Assembly: GCF_900182745.1 (NCBI RefSeq)
Contig: NZ_FXTY01000005.1
Span: 186,001-250,000, forward strand
DNA length: 64,000 nucleotides
From: Shimia sagamensis
Lineage (GTDB): Bacteria; Pseudomonadota; Alphaproteobacteria; Rhodobacterales; Rhodobacteraceae
Reading direction: 5' to 3'
How positions within the stretch are numbered: position 1 is the first letter of the stretch; each line of letters begins with the position of its first letter. Shown here in pieces: positions 18,322 through 27,700 of the stretch. The position numbers were made by a program, and so were the translations under genes. The notes under the pieces were generated by a model, which saw only the letters and a list, made by a program, of their open reading frames with translations, made no database searches and was not told the DNA's origin.

Positions 18322-19191
18322 ATGTTAGACGACCTCAATGATATCCATCCGCTGTTTCAGGGCGCCCCTTCTTCAACCAATTTCAAGAAGTTGCGCAAAC
18401 GAATCGTGCGTCAAACGCGTGAGGCGATTGAGCAATACGGCATGATCGAACGCGGTGCGAAGTGGCTAATATGCCTCTCCGGCGGTAAGGATTCCTATAC
18501 CCTGCTCGCAATTTTGCATGAGTTGAAATGGCGTGGTCTACTGCCTGTTGAACTCTTGGCCTGCAATCTGGATCAGGGACAACCCAACTTCCCAGCCACG
18601 GTTCTGCCGGCGTTTCTGGAAAAGATGCAGGTGCCGCACCGCATCGAATACCAAGACACCTACTCGATTGTGAAAGACAAGGTGCCAGAGGGACGGACCT
18701 TTTGTGCGCTGTGCTCACGCCTGCGTCGTGGCAACCTCTATCGCATCGCCCGCGAGGAAGGCTGTAGTGCGGTGGTTCTTGGACATCACCGGGATGATAT
18801 CCTCGAAACCTTCTTCATGAATCTATTTCACGGTGGCCGTCTGGCCACCATGCCGCCCAAGCTTGTTAACGAAGAAGGCGATCTATTTGTCTATCGCCCG
18901 CTGGCACATGTTGCAGAAGCGGATTGTGAGAAGTTTGCCAAGGCGATGAATTACCCCATTATCCCGTGTGATCTTTGTGGATCGCAAGATGGCCTGCAGC
19001 GTCAGCAGGTCAAGCAGATCCTCGATCAGTGGGAAGCCAACAGCCCCGGCCGCCGACAGGTGATGTTCAAGGCCTTAACCAACATCCGTCCGAGCCACAT
19101 GATGGATCCAAAACTGTTCGATTTTGCCGGATTAATTCGAGAATCAGTAAAATTTGAGGAAAATTCGGATACCATCCCTAAGCTACGTTAA
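18322..19191 (+). CDS. ttcA: tRNA 2-thiocytidine(32) synthetase TtcA
   Basis: ATP-dependent, iron-sulfur enzyme that thiolates C32 of certain tRNAs. 289 residues. The PP-loop motif [12 protein letters not shown] is near residue 52. The two family CxxC motifs that hold the cluster are [10 protein letters not shown] and [12 protein letters not shown], and [18 protein letters not shown] is also diagnostic. The start at 18322 has AAGG eight bases upstream. It is transcribed alone. Confidence 0.96.
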   Translation: MLDDLNDIHPLFQGAPSSTNFKKLRKRIVRQTREAIEQYGMIERGAKWLICLSGGKDSYTLLAILHELKWRGLLPVELLACNLDQGQPNFPATVLPAFLEKMQVPHRIEYQDTYSIVKDKVPEGRTFCALCSRLRRGNLYRIAREEGCSAVVLGHHRDDILETFFMNLFHGGRLATMPPKLVNEEGDLFVYRPLAHVAEADCEKFAKAMNYPIIPCDLCGSQDGLQRQQVKQILDQWEANSPGRRQVMFKALTNIRPSHMMDPKLFDFAGLIRESVKFEENSDTIPKLR

Positions 19192-19252
19192 CTGAACACT
19201 TAAGAGAATCGATGACACTAAACTGAGATTTATGCGTCATAGGACACCACAT

Positions 19253-20803
19253 ATGCAGTCTCGACTGGATACATTCTTGGCTTCGTTCCGGGCTTACTGG
19301 GCTCGGGAATCTTCTGTGCGACGTGTGGTGCCTCTCTTGTTTCCTCTGGTGACGTTGGCGGCCTGGCTTGGGTTTGGCGAGATAGGTCTTTTGGTCTGTG
19401 CGTTCCTGTTGCCAGTGCCGTTTTTGATGCTCTCTCCGTTTGCGACAGGCAAACGGCGTAAAAAGAGCGAAGTGGACGGTTTGACCGGGCTGCTCACGCC
19501 GGCTGGTTTTGAGCGCCAGATGCAGGAAAAAATGGAAACCCTTGAGGAAGACGGGCGCACCACCGCTTGTTTCTCAATCAAGATCGACAATTTTGCACGC
19601 CTGCGTGAAAACCACGGGGATCAAGCCGCCGAAGAGGTGCTGCGCTATGTCGCTGAACGCCTAAAAAATGCGCTCCGGTCCGGCGATTTGGTGTCTCGTT
19701 CTGGCGATGCGTCGTTTGCCGTGGCTTTGGAGCCCATTGCCTTTTTTGACATCGAAAGCGGCATTCAGATGGCAACACGCTTTCAAACCGCAATCGAAGA
19801 GCCCATGCCGCTGCAGATGGCGTCCATTTACGTCAGCTGCTCCATTGGTTTCTGCCTGTCCTCCCGCCTAAACCGCCCCTCCGCGACGGCGATGGTTCAG
19901 GCCGCGGACATGGCCATGTGTGAAGCCCAACTAACCGGCGACAGCAACATCCGCGCCTATTCCACAGATATGGGCCGCAAGGTGATTTCCCGCCGCAAAA
20001 CCCAAAGCGAAGCAGCGCGCACACTCCAACGTGACCAAATCCGCGCCTGGTTCCAACCACAGGTGTCCACGGACACAGGCCTTGTCACCGGCTTTGAGGC
20101 GCTGGCGCGCTGGGAACACCCTGAACGAGGCATTCTTGCCCCAATTCAATTCTTGGATGTGCTGCACCAAACCGGCCAAATGGGCCAATTGGCGGACCTG
20201 ATGCTGCGCCAGTCGCTTGATGCGGTGCGCGCCTGGGACGACGCCGGGTTCACGGTGCCAATGGTGGGCGTGAACTTCGCTGGCGAAGAATTGCGCAGCC
20301 CCACTTTGGTGGAGCGTATCCAGTGGGAATTGGACCGCACAGAGCTCGAAGCAAAGCGCCTTGGCATCGAAGTACTTGAAAGCGTGGTTGCTGGCACACC
20401 AGATGACATGGTGGTGCGTAACGTCGAAGCGATCAGTACTTTGGGGTGCACCGTTGATCTGGACGACTTTGGTACCGGGCACGCCTCAATTTCTTCAATC
20501 CGTCGCCTGCCAGTGAAACGCATCAAAATTGACCGTTCCTTTGTGACCAACATCGACAAGGACCCCGATCAACAGCGCATGATTGCTGCAATTGTCACTA
20601 TGGCGGAGCGTCTGGGCTTGGAAACCTTGGCGGAAGGTGTTGAAAACTCAGCAGAACACGCAATGCTGGCACAGCTTGGCTGTTCTCATGTGCAGGGTTA
20701 TGGAATCGCCCGCCCAATGCCGTTTTATGAGACCATCAAGTGGATGACCGAGCATCGAGAAAAGATCGGTCCCGCGCTTCAGATTGGCAACAAGCCGCAT
20801 TAA
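19253..20803 (+). CDS. Membrane GGDEF/EAL protein, probable c-di-GMP phosphodiesterase
   Basis: 516 residues from the ATG at 19253, chosen because AGGA lies eight bases upstream; an ATG 21 bases earlier lacks one. Two hydrophobic segments lie at about 25-65. The GGDEF domain is degenerate: the active-site loop reads SRSGDASFAV. The EAL domain keeps its catalytic set, with FEALARW (EAL), NFAGEEL, EVLES, DDFGTGHAS, KIDRSFV, ETLAEGVE and QGYG. The protein should therefore degrade rather than make cyclic-di-GMP, with the GGDEF part perhaps sensing GTP. It lies within a few kb of a pilus locus, but no direct link is visible. Confidence 0.9.
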   Translation: MQSRLDTFLASFRAYWARESSVRRVVPLLFPLVTLAAWLGFGEIGLLVCAFLLPVPFLMLSPFATGKRRKKSEVDGLTGLLTPAGFERQMQEKMETLEEDGRTTACFSIKIDNFARLRENHGDQAAEEVLRYVAERLKNALRSGDLVSRSGDASFAVALEPIAFFDIESGIQMATRFQTAIEEPMPLQMASIYVSCSIGFCLSSRLNRPSATAMVQAADMAMCEAQLTGDSNIRAYSTDMGRKVISRRKTQSEAARTLQRDQIRAWFQPQVSTDTGLVTGFEALARWEHPERGILAPIQFLDVLHQTGQMGQLADLMLRQSLDAVRAWDDAGFTVPMVGVNFAGEELRSPTLVERIQWELDRTELEAKRLGIEVLESVVAGTPDDMVVRNVEAISTLGCTVDLDDFGTGHASISSIRRLPVKRIKIDRSFVTNIDKDPDQQRMIAAIVTMAERLGLETLAEGVENSAEHAMLAQLGCSHVQGYGIARPMPFYETIKWMTEHREKIGPALQIGNKPH

Positions 20804-20946
20804 GCGCCACGACGCTATTGCATCCCCCATGTTCACACACGCAACGAACCGCTGCGTTTCGTGCCAATTGGGCCGAATCCCCTTGACCTTTGGTCGCCAC
20901 CTCTGTTGAACCTCCCCAACCTTTCAATGACAGATGGCTTGTGGCA

Positions 20947-22770
20947 ATGGACGATCAGAACAAGAACCTCATCCTCGCGACGGCGCTCAGTTTTGGCGTC
21001 ATCCTGATCTGGTTCGTATTGTTTCCCCCTCCTGAGGCCACTCAGGACCCTAATGCGCCGCTCGCTGTCGAAAGCACTGACGCGGTCACACCGTCTACCG
21101 CACCGGCCACCGCGACCACAGATGCCGCCAACTCAGGCGCCGCCACATCTGTGGAGGCAACTGCCGTTGCCAATGCGCCGCGCGTGGATATCGACACCGC
21201 GCGCCTGTCCGGTTCTGTCTCTCTGCTGGGCGGCCGTCTGGATGATCTGAAACTCAACGACTACCGCGAGACTCAGGACCCGGAGTCACCCATCGTGACC
21301 TTCCTGTCACCCAACGGTGAACCAAACGCCTATTACGCCCTCTATGGCTGGGCACCCGGTGCCGGCCTGTCGCTGGATCAAGTTCCTGGGTCTAACACGC
21401 TTTGGGCGATCGAAAGCGGCGACACGCTGACGGTTGAAACACCCATCACTCTGAAGTGGGACAATGGCGCAGGCCTGATCTTCCGCCGCACAATTTCGGT
21501 GGACAAAGACTACATGTTCTCCGTTGAACAGACCGTGGAAAACACCGGTGCTGGCACTGTGGCTCTGGCCCCATATGGCGTTCTGGCACGGTATGGTGAG
21601 CCGGATGATCTGAAAAACTTCTTCATCTTGCACGAAGGCCTGATCTCCATGGCTGACGGTGAGTTGACCGAAACCGACTATGACGGCATGACCGACTACA
21701 CCTTCGATCAGCGCGAAGGCGCGCCAGCGGAAGTGTCCCAAGTCGAAGCCAACGGCTGGATCGGTTTCACCGATCACTACTGGATGGCCACATTGATCCC
21801 TGAACAGGGCAAGCCGTTCAAATCCGTGGCAAAATACGACGCCTCCCGTGACATCTACCAAACCGAAGCTGTGATGCCGACCATCCAGCTGGCCGAAGGC
21901 GAAACAGCCTCCGCCAACTCGCGTTTGTATGCTGGTTCCAAAGACTGGGGCAAAATTCGCGCCTACCAGAACGACGAGGGTGTTGAAGGCCTGTTGGAAT
22001 CCATCGATTGGGGCTGGTTCTCCTTCCTGACCAAACCGATCATGTGGCTTCTGATGTGGCTCTATGGTGTCATCGGCAACATGGGCTGGGCGATTATCGC
22101 ACTGACCGTGGTTCTGAAAATCATCGTCTTCCCGCTGGCCTATAAATCTTATGCCTCCATGGCGAAGATGAAAGAGCTTCAGCCGCAGATGGAGAAGCTC
22201 AAGGAAAACGCCGGCGATGACCGTCAGAAGATGCAGCAGGCGATGATGGAGCTATATAAGAAGGAAAAGGTCAATCCGGCGGCTGGCTGTCTGCCAATCC
22301 TGATCCAGATCCCGATCTTCTTCTCGCTCTACAAAGTGATCTTTGTGACCAAAGAACTGCGGCACGCGCCATGGTTTGGCTGGATCACCGACCTCTCCGC
22401 GCCAGACCCAAGCTCGATCTTCAACCTGTTTGGCATGCTGCCTTTCGGCGTTCCAGAACTGGGCTTCTTTGAGATCTTCTCGCTTGGCATCCTGCCGATC
22501 CTGTTGGGTATCTCCATGTGGCTGCAGCAAAAGCTGAACCCGGCCCCAACCGATCCAACTCAAAAGATGATCTTTGCCTGGATGCCTTGGGTCTTCATGT
22601 TCATGCTTGGCAGCTTTGCTTCCGGCCTTGTGGTCTACTGGATCACCAACAACGTGATCACCTTTACGCAGCAGTACGGCATCATGCGCATCCACGGTTA
22701 TAAACCGGATGTGTTTGGCAACATCACCTCCAGCTTCAAGAAGAAGCCACCGGAAGGGGACGCCAAGTAA
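20947..22770 (+). CDS. yidC: Membrane protein insertase YidC
   Basis: Inserts and folds inner-membrane proteins with and without SecYEG. 607 residues. The first membrane segment is at about 8-25, followed by an Ala/Thr-rich linker and a large periplasmic beta-sandwich domain (about 80-360). The five-helix core carries the conserved KYKELQ-like cytoplasmic loop (SYASMAKMKELQPQMEKLKE) and NPAAGCLPILIQIPIFFSLYKV. The start MDDQNKNLI at 20947 matches alphaproteobacterial YidC; an in-frame upstream start is not supported. Its stop overlaps the start of the MOSC gene by one base, and engB follows, so the three are translationally linked. Confidence 0.97.
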   Translation: MDDQNKNLILATALSFGVILIWFVLFPPPEATQDPNAPLAVESTDAVTPSTAPATATTDAANSGAATSVEATAVANAPRVDIDTARLSGSVSLLGGRLDDLKLNDYRETQDPESPIVTFLSPNGEPNAYYALYGWAPGAGLSLDQVPGSNTLWAIESGDTLTVETPITLKWDNGAGLIFRRTISVDKDYMFSVEQTVENTGAGTVALAPYGVLARYGEPDDLKNFFILHEGLISMADGELTETDYDGMTDYTFDQREGAPAEVSQVEANGWIGFTDHYWMATLIPEQGKPFKSVAKYDASRDIYQTEAVMPTIQLAEGETASANSRLYAGSKDWGKIRAYQNDEGVEGLLESIDWGWFSFLTKPIMWLLMWLYGVIGNMGWAIIALTVVLKIIVFPLAYKSYASMAKMKELQPQMEKLKENAGDDRQKMQQAMMELYKKEKVNPAAGCLPILIQIPIFFSLYKVIFVTKELRHAPWFGWITDLSAPDPSSIFNLFGMLPFGVPELGFFEIFSLGILPILLGISMWLQQKLNPAPTDPTQKMIFAWMPWVFMFMLGSFASGLVVYWITNNVITFTQQYGIMRIHGYKPDVFGNITSSFKKKPPEGDAK

Positions 22771-23513
22771 TGGGAACCGTCTCCGCACTCTGGCGACACC
22801 CGATAAAGGCCCACGGACGCGAGTCCGTGGGTCATATCTCTTTGGTGGAGGGACACACCTTCCCATGGGATCGTCGCTACGCCGTGGCGCATGAAAATGC
22901 CAAAACCGATGGCGGCGAATGGGCCCGCTGCGTGAACTTCTCTCGCGCTGCAAAGGCACCAGAATTGCAAGCCATCACCGCCAAGGTTGATGAGGCCACT
23001 GGTAAAATCACATTGCAGCACCCTGATCTGTGGGAACTGACCTTTGACCCAGCCACCCAAGGTGACAAGCTGATTGAGTGGGTGCGCCCGATCATGCCAA
23101 AAGACCGCGCCGCCAGTGCCAAACTGGTGCCTGCGGGTGAATATGGCATGACCGACAGCCCTTTCCCCTCCATCGCCATCCACACCACAGCCAGCCACCG
23201 CGCCATCGAAGGCCGTCTGGGCCGCACGCTCTCCACCGAGCGCTGGCGTGGCAACATCTGGCTGGACGGTTTTGCGCCTTGGGAAGAGTTTGATTGGATC
23301 GGCAAAACCCTTCGTATTGGCGACGCAGAAATCGAGGTGCGCGAGCGCATCACCCGCTGCCTTGCCACCACCGTCAACACCGACACCGGCAAACGCGACG
23401 CGGATACACTGGGCGTTCTGAACGAAGCCTTTGGCCATCAGGACTTTGGCGTCTACGGTGTGGTGACCAAATCCGGCGACATGTCTGTCGGCAACACAGC
23501 AGAGGTGCTCTGA
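22770..23513 (+). CDS. MOSC domain protein
   Basis: 247 residues. An N-terminal MOSC beta-barrel-like part (LWRHPIKAHGRESVGHISLVEG) leads into a MOSC domain with the conserved cysteine in ERITRCLATTVNTDTGKRD and the later GHQDFGVYGVV. MOSC proteins bind or transfer sulfur or molybdenum cofactor, as in molybdenum-cofactor sulfurases and mARC-type N-reductases. The exact substrate is not evident. It begins with TAATG overlap with yidC and ends in TGATG overlap with engB, an arrangement that is common in this group and suggests co-expression rather than shared function. Confidence 0.87.
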   Translation: MGTVSALWRHPIKAHGRESVGHISLVEGHTFPWDRRYAVAHENAKTDGGEWARCVNFSRAAKAPELQAITAKVDEATGKITLQHPDLWELTFDPATQGDKLIEWVRPIMPKDRAASAKLVPAGEYGMTDSPFPSIAIHTTASHRAIEGRLGRTLSTERWRGNIWLDGFAPWEEFDWIGKTLRIGDAEIEVRERITRCLATTVNTDTGKRDADTLGVLNEAFGHQDFGVYGVVTKSGDMSVGNTAEVL

Positions 23514-24166
23514 TGCAGCTTCCCTTCCCCTTTGTCGAAGATCCTGAACCCATCGCCTATGAGCGTGGCCGCAAGCTGTTTGATGGCTCCAACTCAGAGT
23601 TCCTCAAAGGTGTGGTGGCCATGGATGGCCTGCCTGCGGGGGATCGTATTGAGGTCTGCTTTGCGGGCCGCTCCAACGTGGGCAAGTCCACGTTGATCAA
23701 CGCGCTGACCAACCGCAGCCGTTTGGCCCGTGCCTCCAACACGCCGGGACGGACGCAAGAGATCAACTTCTTCACTTTGACAGAGAGCCACTATCTTGTG
23801 GATTTGCCCGGCTATGGCTACGCCAATGCCCCTTTGGCAGTGGTGGAGAAATGGCAGCGTCTGCTGAAACGCTATCTCTCTGGCCGTGCCAACCTGCGCC
23901 GGGCTTTTGTGCTGATTGACACCCGTCACGGCATCAAAGATGTCGATGAAGAGATCATGTCCCTGATGGACAGCTCTGCCCTGACGTTTCAGGTGGTGAT
24001 GACCAAGGCTGACAAGGTCAAAGAGAAAGACCGCGAGAAGACTTTCAAGCAGGTCCGTGAGAAGCTCTCCAAGCACCCGGCGGCCTTTCCCGAGATAGTG
24101 CTGACCAGCTCTGAAAAAGGCGACGGCATCGCCACGCTGCGCTCCATTATCGCCGGTCTTGAATAA
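23513..24166 (+). CDS. engB: Ribosome biogenesis GTP-binding protein EngB/YsxC
   Basis: GTPase needed for large ribosomal subunit assembly, 217 residues. The G1 motif FAGRSNVGKST is followed by NTPGRTQEINFF (G2), DLPGYGYA (G3) and TKADKVKEKD (G4). The residue spacing is that of the TrmE-Era-EngA-EngB group. The start at 23513 overlaps the stop of the MOSC gene (TGATG). It is third in the yidC-MOSC-engB chain. Confidence 0.96.
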   Translation: MQLPFPFVEDPEPIAYERGRKLFDGSNSEFLKGVVAMDGLPAGDRIEVCFAGRSNVGKSTLINALTNRSRLARASNTPGRTQEINFFTLTESHYLVDLPGYGYANAPLAVVEKWQRLLKRYLSGRANLRRAFVLIDTRHGIKDVDEEIMSLMDSSALTFQVVMTKADKVKEKDREKTFKQVREKLSKHPAAFPEIVLTSSEKGDGIATLRSIIAGLE

Positions 24167-24169
24167 AAC

Positions 24170-24535
24170 ATGCGTTTTCTGACGTCTTTGGTACTTCTGC
24201 TGGCCGTTTTGGCCTCAGCGGCCATCCCTGTGGGATGGATGCCAAAGACGTTGGGTGATGGCCAGATGGTGCTTGTCCTCTGTACCGGTGACGAGATGGT
24301 CGAAGTGCTTGTGGACCACACCGGGGCGCCTGTGCCACTGCATGAGCAAACCGAGGATAAGCGCAGCCCCTGTGCTTTCTCCACCATTGCCGAAGCTGTT
24401 CAGGTTCTGAACGGCCCCTTCCCAATGCCACTCGCGGCATCCCTGACCGACCGCTGGCAGCATCTGGATTTCACCCACAATAGCGCCGGCTTTCACCGCC
24501 GCTACGACGCCCGCGGTCCCCCAACTCTCTCCTGA
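24170..24535 (+). CDS. DUF2946-like secreted small protein
   Basis: 121 residues. An N-terminal signal or membrane segment (MRFLTSLVLLLAVLASAAIP) is followed by GWMPKTLGDGQMVLVLCTGDEMVE, a later PCAFS and the C-terminal RGPPTLS. This combination (VLCTG, PCAF, terminal RGPP) is that of DUF2946 proteins, which are often found near copper or iron uptake genes. It is three bases after engB and about 75 bases before a PepSY membrane protein gene, consistent with a metal-related pair. The function is unknown. Confidence 0.7.
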   Translation: MRFLTSLVLLLAVLASAAIPVGWMPKTLGDGQMVLVLCTGDEMVEVLVDHTGAPVPLHEQTEDKRSPCAFSTIAEAVQVLNGPFPMPLAASLTDRWQHLDFTHNSAGFHRRYDARGPPTLS

Positions 24536-24609
24536 GTTTCCAACACAATCAATCAATACATAAGCCATCCCGACGTTTCGGGTGTGGCCCATCAGGAGAT
24601 GTTTATCCC

Positions 24610-26022
24610 ATGGCCAAGGACAGCCAATTTGCCGACGTGCGCACAGAGCAACCCAGCGCAACGTCTCTTTCTCAAAAACTCTATTTCGCCGCCTGGCGCT
24701 GGCATTTCTACGCCGCGCTTTATGTGGTGCCGTTCATGATCATGCTGGCCGTGACCGGTTTGATGATGATGTTCATCACCCAGTTTGACGGGCGCGATGG
24801 CGAAAAGATCGCCGTCACCCCACAAAGCACCGCGTTAAGCGTCACGGACCAAGCCGCCGCCGCCACATCCGCGGTGCCCGGTGACGTGGTCGAATACATC
24901 GGCCCCAAATCCGATGCGCTCGCCACCGTGTTCCGCATCAACACCGGCGACACTCACCAGATGGTGGCCGTAAACCCCTACACTGGCGATGTGCTGGGCA
25001 ATTGGGACCGCCGCACCGGCTGGTATGATTTTGCCGACAATGTGCACGGCTCGCTTTTGCTGGGGGATACCGGCGACCGTTTGATTGAAATCGCAGCAGG
25101 CCTTGGCCTCGTGCTGGTACTGACTGGTCTCTACCTGTGGTGGCCGCGCGGTGGCGACACCTCGGTGTTTATCCCAAACCTCAAAGCCCGTGGTCGCACA
25201 CTTTGGAAAAGCCTGCACGCGGTCACCGGGTTCTGGATCTCTGCCTTGCTGGTGGTTTTCCTGATCTCTGGTTTGGCTTGGGCCGGCATCTGGGGTGGCA
25301 AATACGTTCAGGCCTGGTCCACCTTCCCGGCGGAGAAGTGGAACGACGTGCCCCTGTCAGACAGCACCCACGCCAGCATGAACCACGGCAACCAAAACGA
25401 TGTGCCTTGGGCGCTGGAACAAACGCCTATGCCTGCCTCCGGCTCTGATGTGGGTGTGACCGGCACTGCGGAAGGCGCGCCAGTTGATCTTAACAGCCTC
25501 GTGGCCTTGGGCCGCGACCTGGGTCTCAAAGGCCGCTTCCGAGTCGCTTATCCACGCGATGAAACCGGCGTTTGGACCATCAACCAAGACAGCATGAGTG
25601 GCGACAGCGCGACCCCAACGATTGATGCAACCATTCACGTGGATCAATACACCGGCAAAATCCTCGCCGAAGTCCGTTTTGCAGACTATTCGGTCGCGGG
25701 CAAATCCATGGCGGTGGGCATTCCGCTGCATATGGGCCTTATGGGGCTGTGGAACCTGCTCTTGAACACCGTGTTCTGCCTCTTGGTGATCTTTGTCTGT
25801 GTCTCCGGCGTGGTCATGTGGCTCAAACGCCGCCCGTCCAAGGCTATGCGACTGGCCGCGCCTCCCGCGCCAGCGGACATGCCCCTGTTCAAAGGCGTGC
25901 TGTTGATTGCGGCCTTGCTCTCTGTGGCTTTCCCGCTGGTTGGCGTGACCCTGCTGGCTGTGCTGGCATTTGACGTGTTAGTGGTGGGCAACATCCCCGC
26001 GCTCAAACGCGCTTTGTCCTAA
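24610..26022 (+). CDS. PepSY-associated membrane protein
   Basis: 470 residues. The first membrane helix follows the conserved opening KLYFAAWRWHFYAALYVVPFMIMLAVTGL, and PDFANVHGSLLLG-like and HMGLMGLWNLLLN histidine-bearing segments follow. PepSY-type periplasmic regions lie around 85-150 and 305-350 (YTGKILAEVRFADYS). C-terminal helices end near 465. Family members are often iron-regulated and next to siderophore or copper genes; some are ferric-siderophore reductases. It pairs with the upstream DUF2946 gene. The substrate is not determined here. Confidence 0.85.
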   Translation: MAKDSQFADVRTEQPSATSLSQKLYFAAWRWHFYAALYVVPFMIMLAVTGLMMMFITQFDGRDGEKIAVTPQSTALSVTDQAAAATSAVPGDVVEYIGPKSDALATVFRINTGDTHQMVAVNPYTGDVLGNWDRRTGWYDFADNVHGSLLLGDTGDRLIEIAAGLGLVLVLTGLYLWWPRGGDTSVFIPNLKARGRTLWKSLHAVTGFWISALLVVFLISGLAWAGIWGGKYVQAWSTFPAEKWNDVPLSDSTHASMNHGNQNDVPWALEQTPMPASGSDVGVTGTAEGAPVDLNSLVALGRDLGLKGRFRVAYPRDETGVWTINQDSMSGDSATPTIDATIHVDQYTGKILAEVRFADYSVAGKSMAVGIPLHMGLMGLWNLLLNTVFCLLVIFVCVSGVVMWLKRRPSKAMRLAAPPAPADMPLFKGVLLIAALLSVAFPLVGVTLLAVLAFDVLVVGNIPALKRALS

Positions 26023-26029
26023 CCCTCCC

Positions 26030-26061
26030 GCCCCGTCCGCACCGGTGGGCGGGGCACTTTT
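26030..26061 (+). terminator. Possible terminator after the PepSY gene
   Basis: GCCCCGTCC pairs with GGGCGGGGC (one G-T pair) across an eight-base loop, followed by ACTTTT. The T run then merges into the ribosome binding site of the next gene. Confidence 0.5.
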
Positions 26062-26070
26062 GGAGAGCAC

Positions 26071-26883
26071 ATGAACCTCACAGGAATTGGTGTCGCAGGT
26101 TGCGGCCGGATGGGCGCGCCAATGTTGGCTGCCCTGCGCTCTGCCGGATTTGACGCCACAGGTTTTGACGTGCGTCCACCCGCAGACTTTGGCGACCTTA
26201 CCCCACATATGCGAACCCTAGAAGGCTTCCGCAACGACCTGCGCATTCTCATCACCGTAGTACGCGACATCACCCAAACCGACGACGTGCTGTTTGGTGC
26301 ACAAAACCTCATCCACACCGCGCCCAACCTGCAAACCGTGATCGTCTCCTCCACACTCTCACCCAAATATGTGCGTGCCCTACGCGACCGCGTGCCAGAT
26401 CACATCACCCTGATTGACGCGCCCATGTCCGGCGCTGCCATTGCCGCAGAAGAAGCCCGCCTGTCTTTCATGCTGGGCGGCGACACCGACGCGCTCAAAC
26501 AACACCAACCGCTGTTTGACGCCATGGGGGCGCACTTCCACCACATGGGCAACTACGGCGCAGGCATGCAGGTCAAGGTGCTCAACAACTTGCTCGCCGC
26601 CTCCAACACCGCCATGACGCGCTTGGTACTTGACTGGGCAGATCAGGCTGGCATTGACGAAGACGCGCTGCTCAATCTGATCCACACCTCCTCAGGCCAG
26701 AACTGGCTGGCTTCCGGGTTCACCAATATCGAATTTGCCCGCGATGGCTGGGACGCGGACAACACCATTGGCATCCTGACCAAAGACGTGGCCTCCGCAC
26801 TCGATGCCGCCCCTGACGATGCCGACACCACGCTGCCGGAAACTGTGCGCCAGGCAATCTTTGCGCTCAAACCACGACCCTAG
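26071..26883 (+). CDS. NAD(P)-dependent oxidoreductase, 3-hydroxyisobutyrate dehydrogenase family
   Basis: 270 residues. The Rossmann motif GVAGCGRMGAPM is at residues 6-17. The substrate-binding DAPMSGAAIAAE and the helix with the catalytic lysine (GAGMQVKVLNNLLAASN) are both present. These identify the beta-hydroxyacid dehydrogenase family, which also covers tartronate semialdehyde and glyoxylate/succinic semialdehyde reductases. The specific substrate cannot be named. GGAG lies five bases upstream of the ATG. It is slightly shorter than the usual 290-300 residues. It has no metabolic partner next to it. Confidence 0.85.
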   Translation: MNLTGIGVAGCGRMGAPMLAALRSAGFDATGFDVRPPADFGDLTPHMRTLEGFRNDLRILITVVRDITQTDDVLFGAQNLIHTAPNLQTVIVSSTLSPKYVRALRDRVPDHITLIDAPMSGAAIAAEEARLSFMLGGDTDALKQHQPLFDAMGAHFHHMGNYGAGMQVKVLNNLLAASNTAMTRLVLDWADQAGIDEDALLNLIHTSSGQNWLASGFTNIEFARDGWDADNTIGILTKDVASALDAAPDDADTTLPETVRQAIFALKPRP

Positions 26884-26889
26884 CACGCA

Positions 26890-26930
26890 CCTCTTCATTT
26901 GACCAAAAGTATCCCCGCCGGAGGCTCCCG
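26890..26930. repeat. Dispersed intergenic REP-like element (copy)
   Basis: The segment CATTTGACCAAAAGTATC followed by CCCGCCGGAGGC resembles short palindromic intergenic elements common in Rhodobacteraceae genomes. Related AAATATC/CGGGG-containing stretches lie near 36400 and 54315. It is located just after a gene stop, as is typical. Confidence 0.4.
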
Positions 26931-27004
26931 TCCGTGCACCCCTCATTCCGCAGCAGGGGCGCACAACCGTTGCACTCATGCGGCAATTCCGGCATGACAC
27001 CCCC

Positions 27005-27700
27005 ATGAACATTCGTACCCGCGCCCTCGCCGTCCATCTCCTCACCGCCACGGGCGCAGTCTTTGCCATGTTGGCCATGCTGGCCGCTGTAGACGGCAAA
27101 TGGAGCCTGATGTTCCTTTGGCTGGTGGTGGCCTTTTTTGTGGATGGCATCGACGGGCCTTTGGCGCGTCACTACCACGTGAAGAAAAACGCGCCGGAGT
27201 TTGACGGGGTTCTGCTCGACCTGATCATCGACTATCTGACCTATGTTTTCATCCCGGCCTATGCGCTGTTCAAATCCGGGCTTATGGACGGCTGGACCGG
27301 CTGGTTTGCGATCATCATCATCACCTTTGCCTCCGCGCTCTACTTCGCGGATACGCGCATGAAAACCAAAGACAATTCCTTCTCCGGCTTCCCCGGCTGC
27401 TGGAACATGCTGGTGATTGTGATCTTTGCGGTGGAGCCCAACTTCTGGGTCAGCCTCGCGCTTGTGACCGTGCTTGCTGTCACCATGTTCCTGCCGATCA
27501 AATTTGTGCACCCCACCCGCACCGAACGCTGGCGGTTTGTCACCTTCCCAATGGCCTTGGGCTGGACCTTCTTTGCCGGTTGGGCCGCCTGGGTGGATTT
27601 CCATCCGGAAAGCTGGGCGCATTGGGGGCTGGTTGCCACCTCGGTCTACCTGACGCTCGCAGGTGCCGCGCAGCAGCTCATCTACCGCGAAACGCTTTGA
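27005..27700 (+). CDS. pcs: Phosphatidylcholine synthase
   Basis: Condenses CDP-diacylglycerol with choline to make phosphatidylcholine in one step; integral membrane. 231 residues from the ATG at 27005. The CDP-alcohol phosphotransferase signature is complete: DGIDGPLARHYHVKKNAPEFDG followed by LLDLIIDYLTY. The length and the DGIDGPLAR variant match bacterial Pcs rather than PgsA or PssA. About six to eight hydrophobic helices follow. Its TGA stop directly abuts the stop codon of the convergent ogt gene with no gap. Confidence 0.92.
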   Translation: MNIRTRALAVHLLTATGAVFAMLAMLAAVDGKWSLMFLWLVVAFFVDGIDGPLARHYHVKKNAPEFDGVLLDLIIDYLTYVFIPAYALFKSGLMDGWTGWFAIIIITFASALYFADTRMKTKDNSFSGFPGCWNMLVIVIFAVEPNFWVSLALVTVLAVTMFLPIKFVHPTRTERWRFVTFPMALGWTFFAGWAAWVDFHPESWAHWGLVATSVYLTLAGAAQQLIYRETL

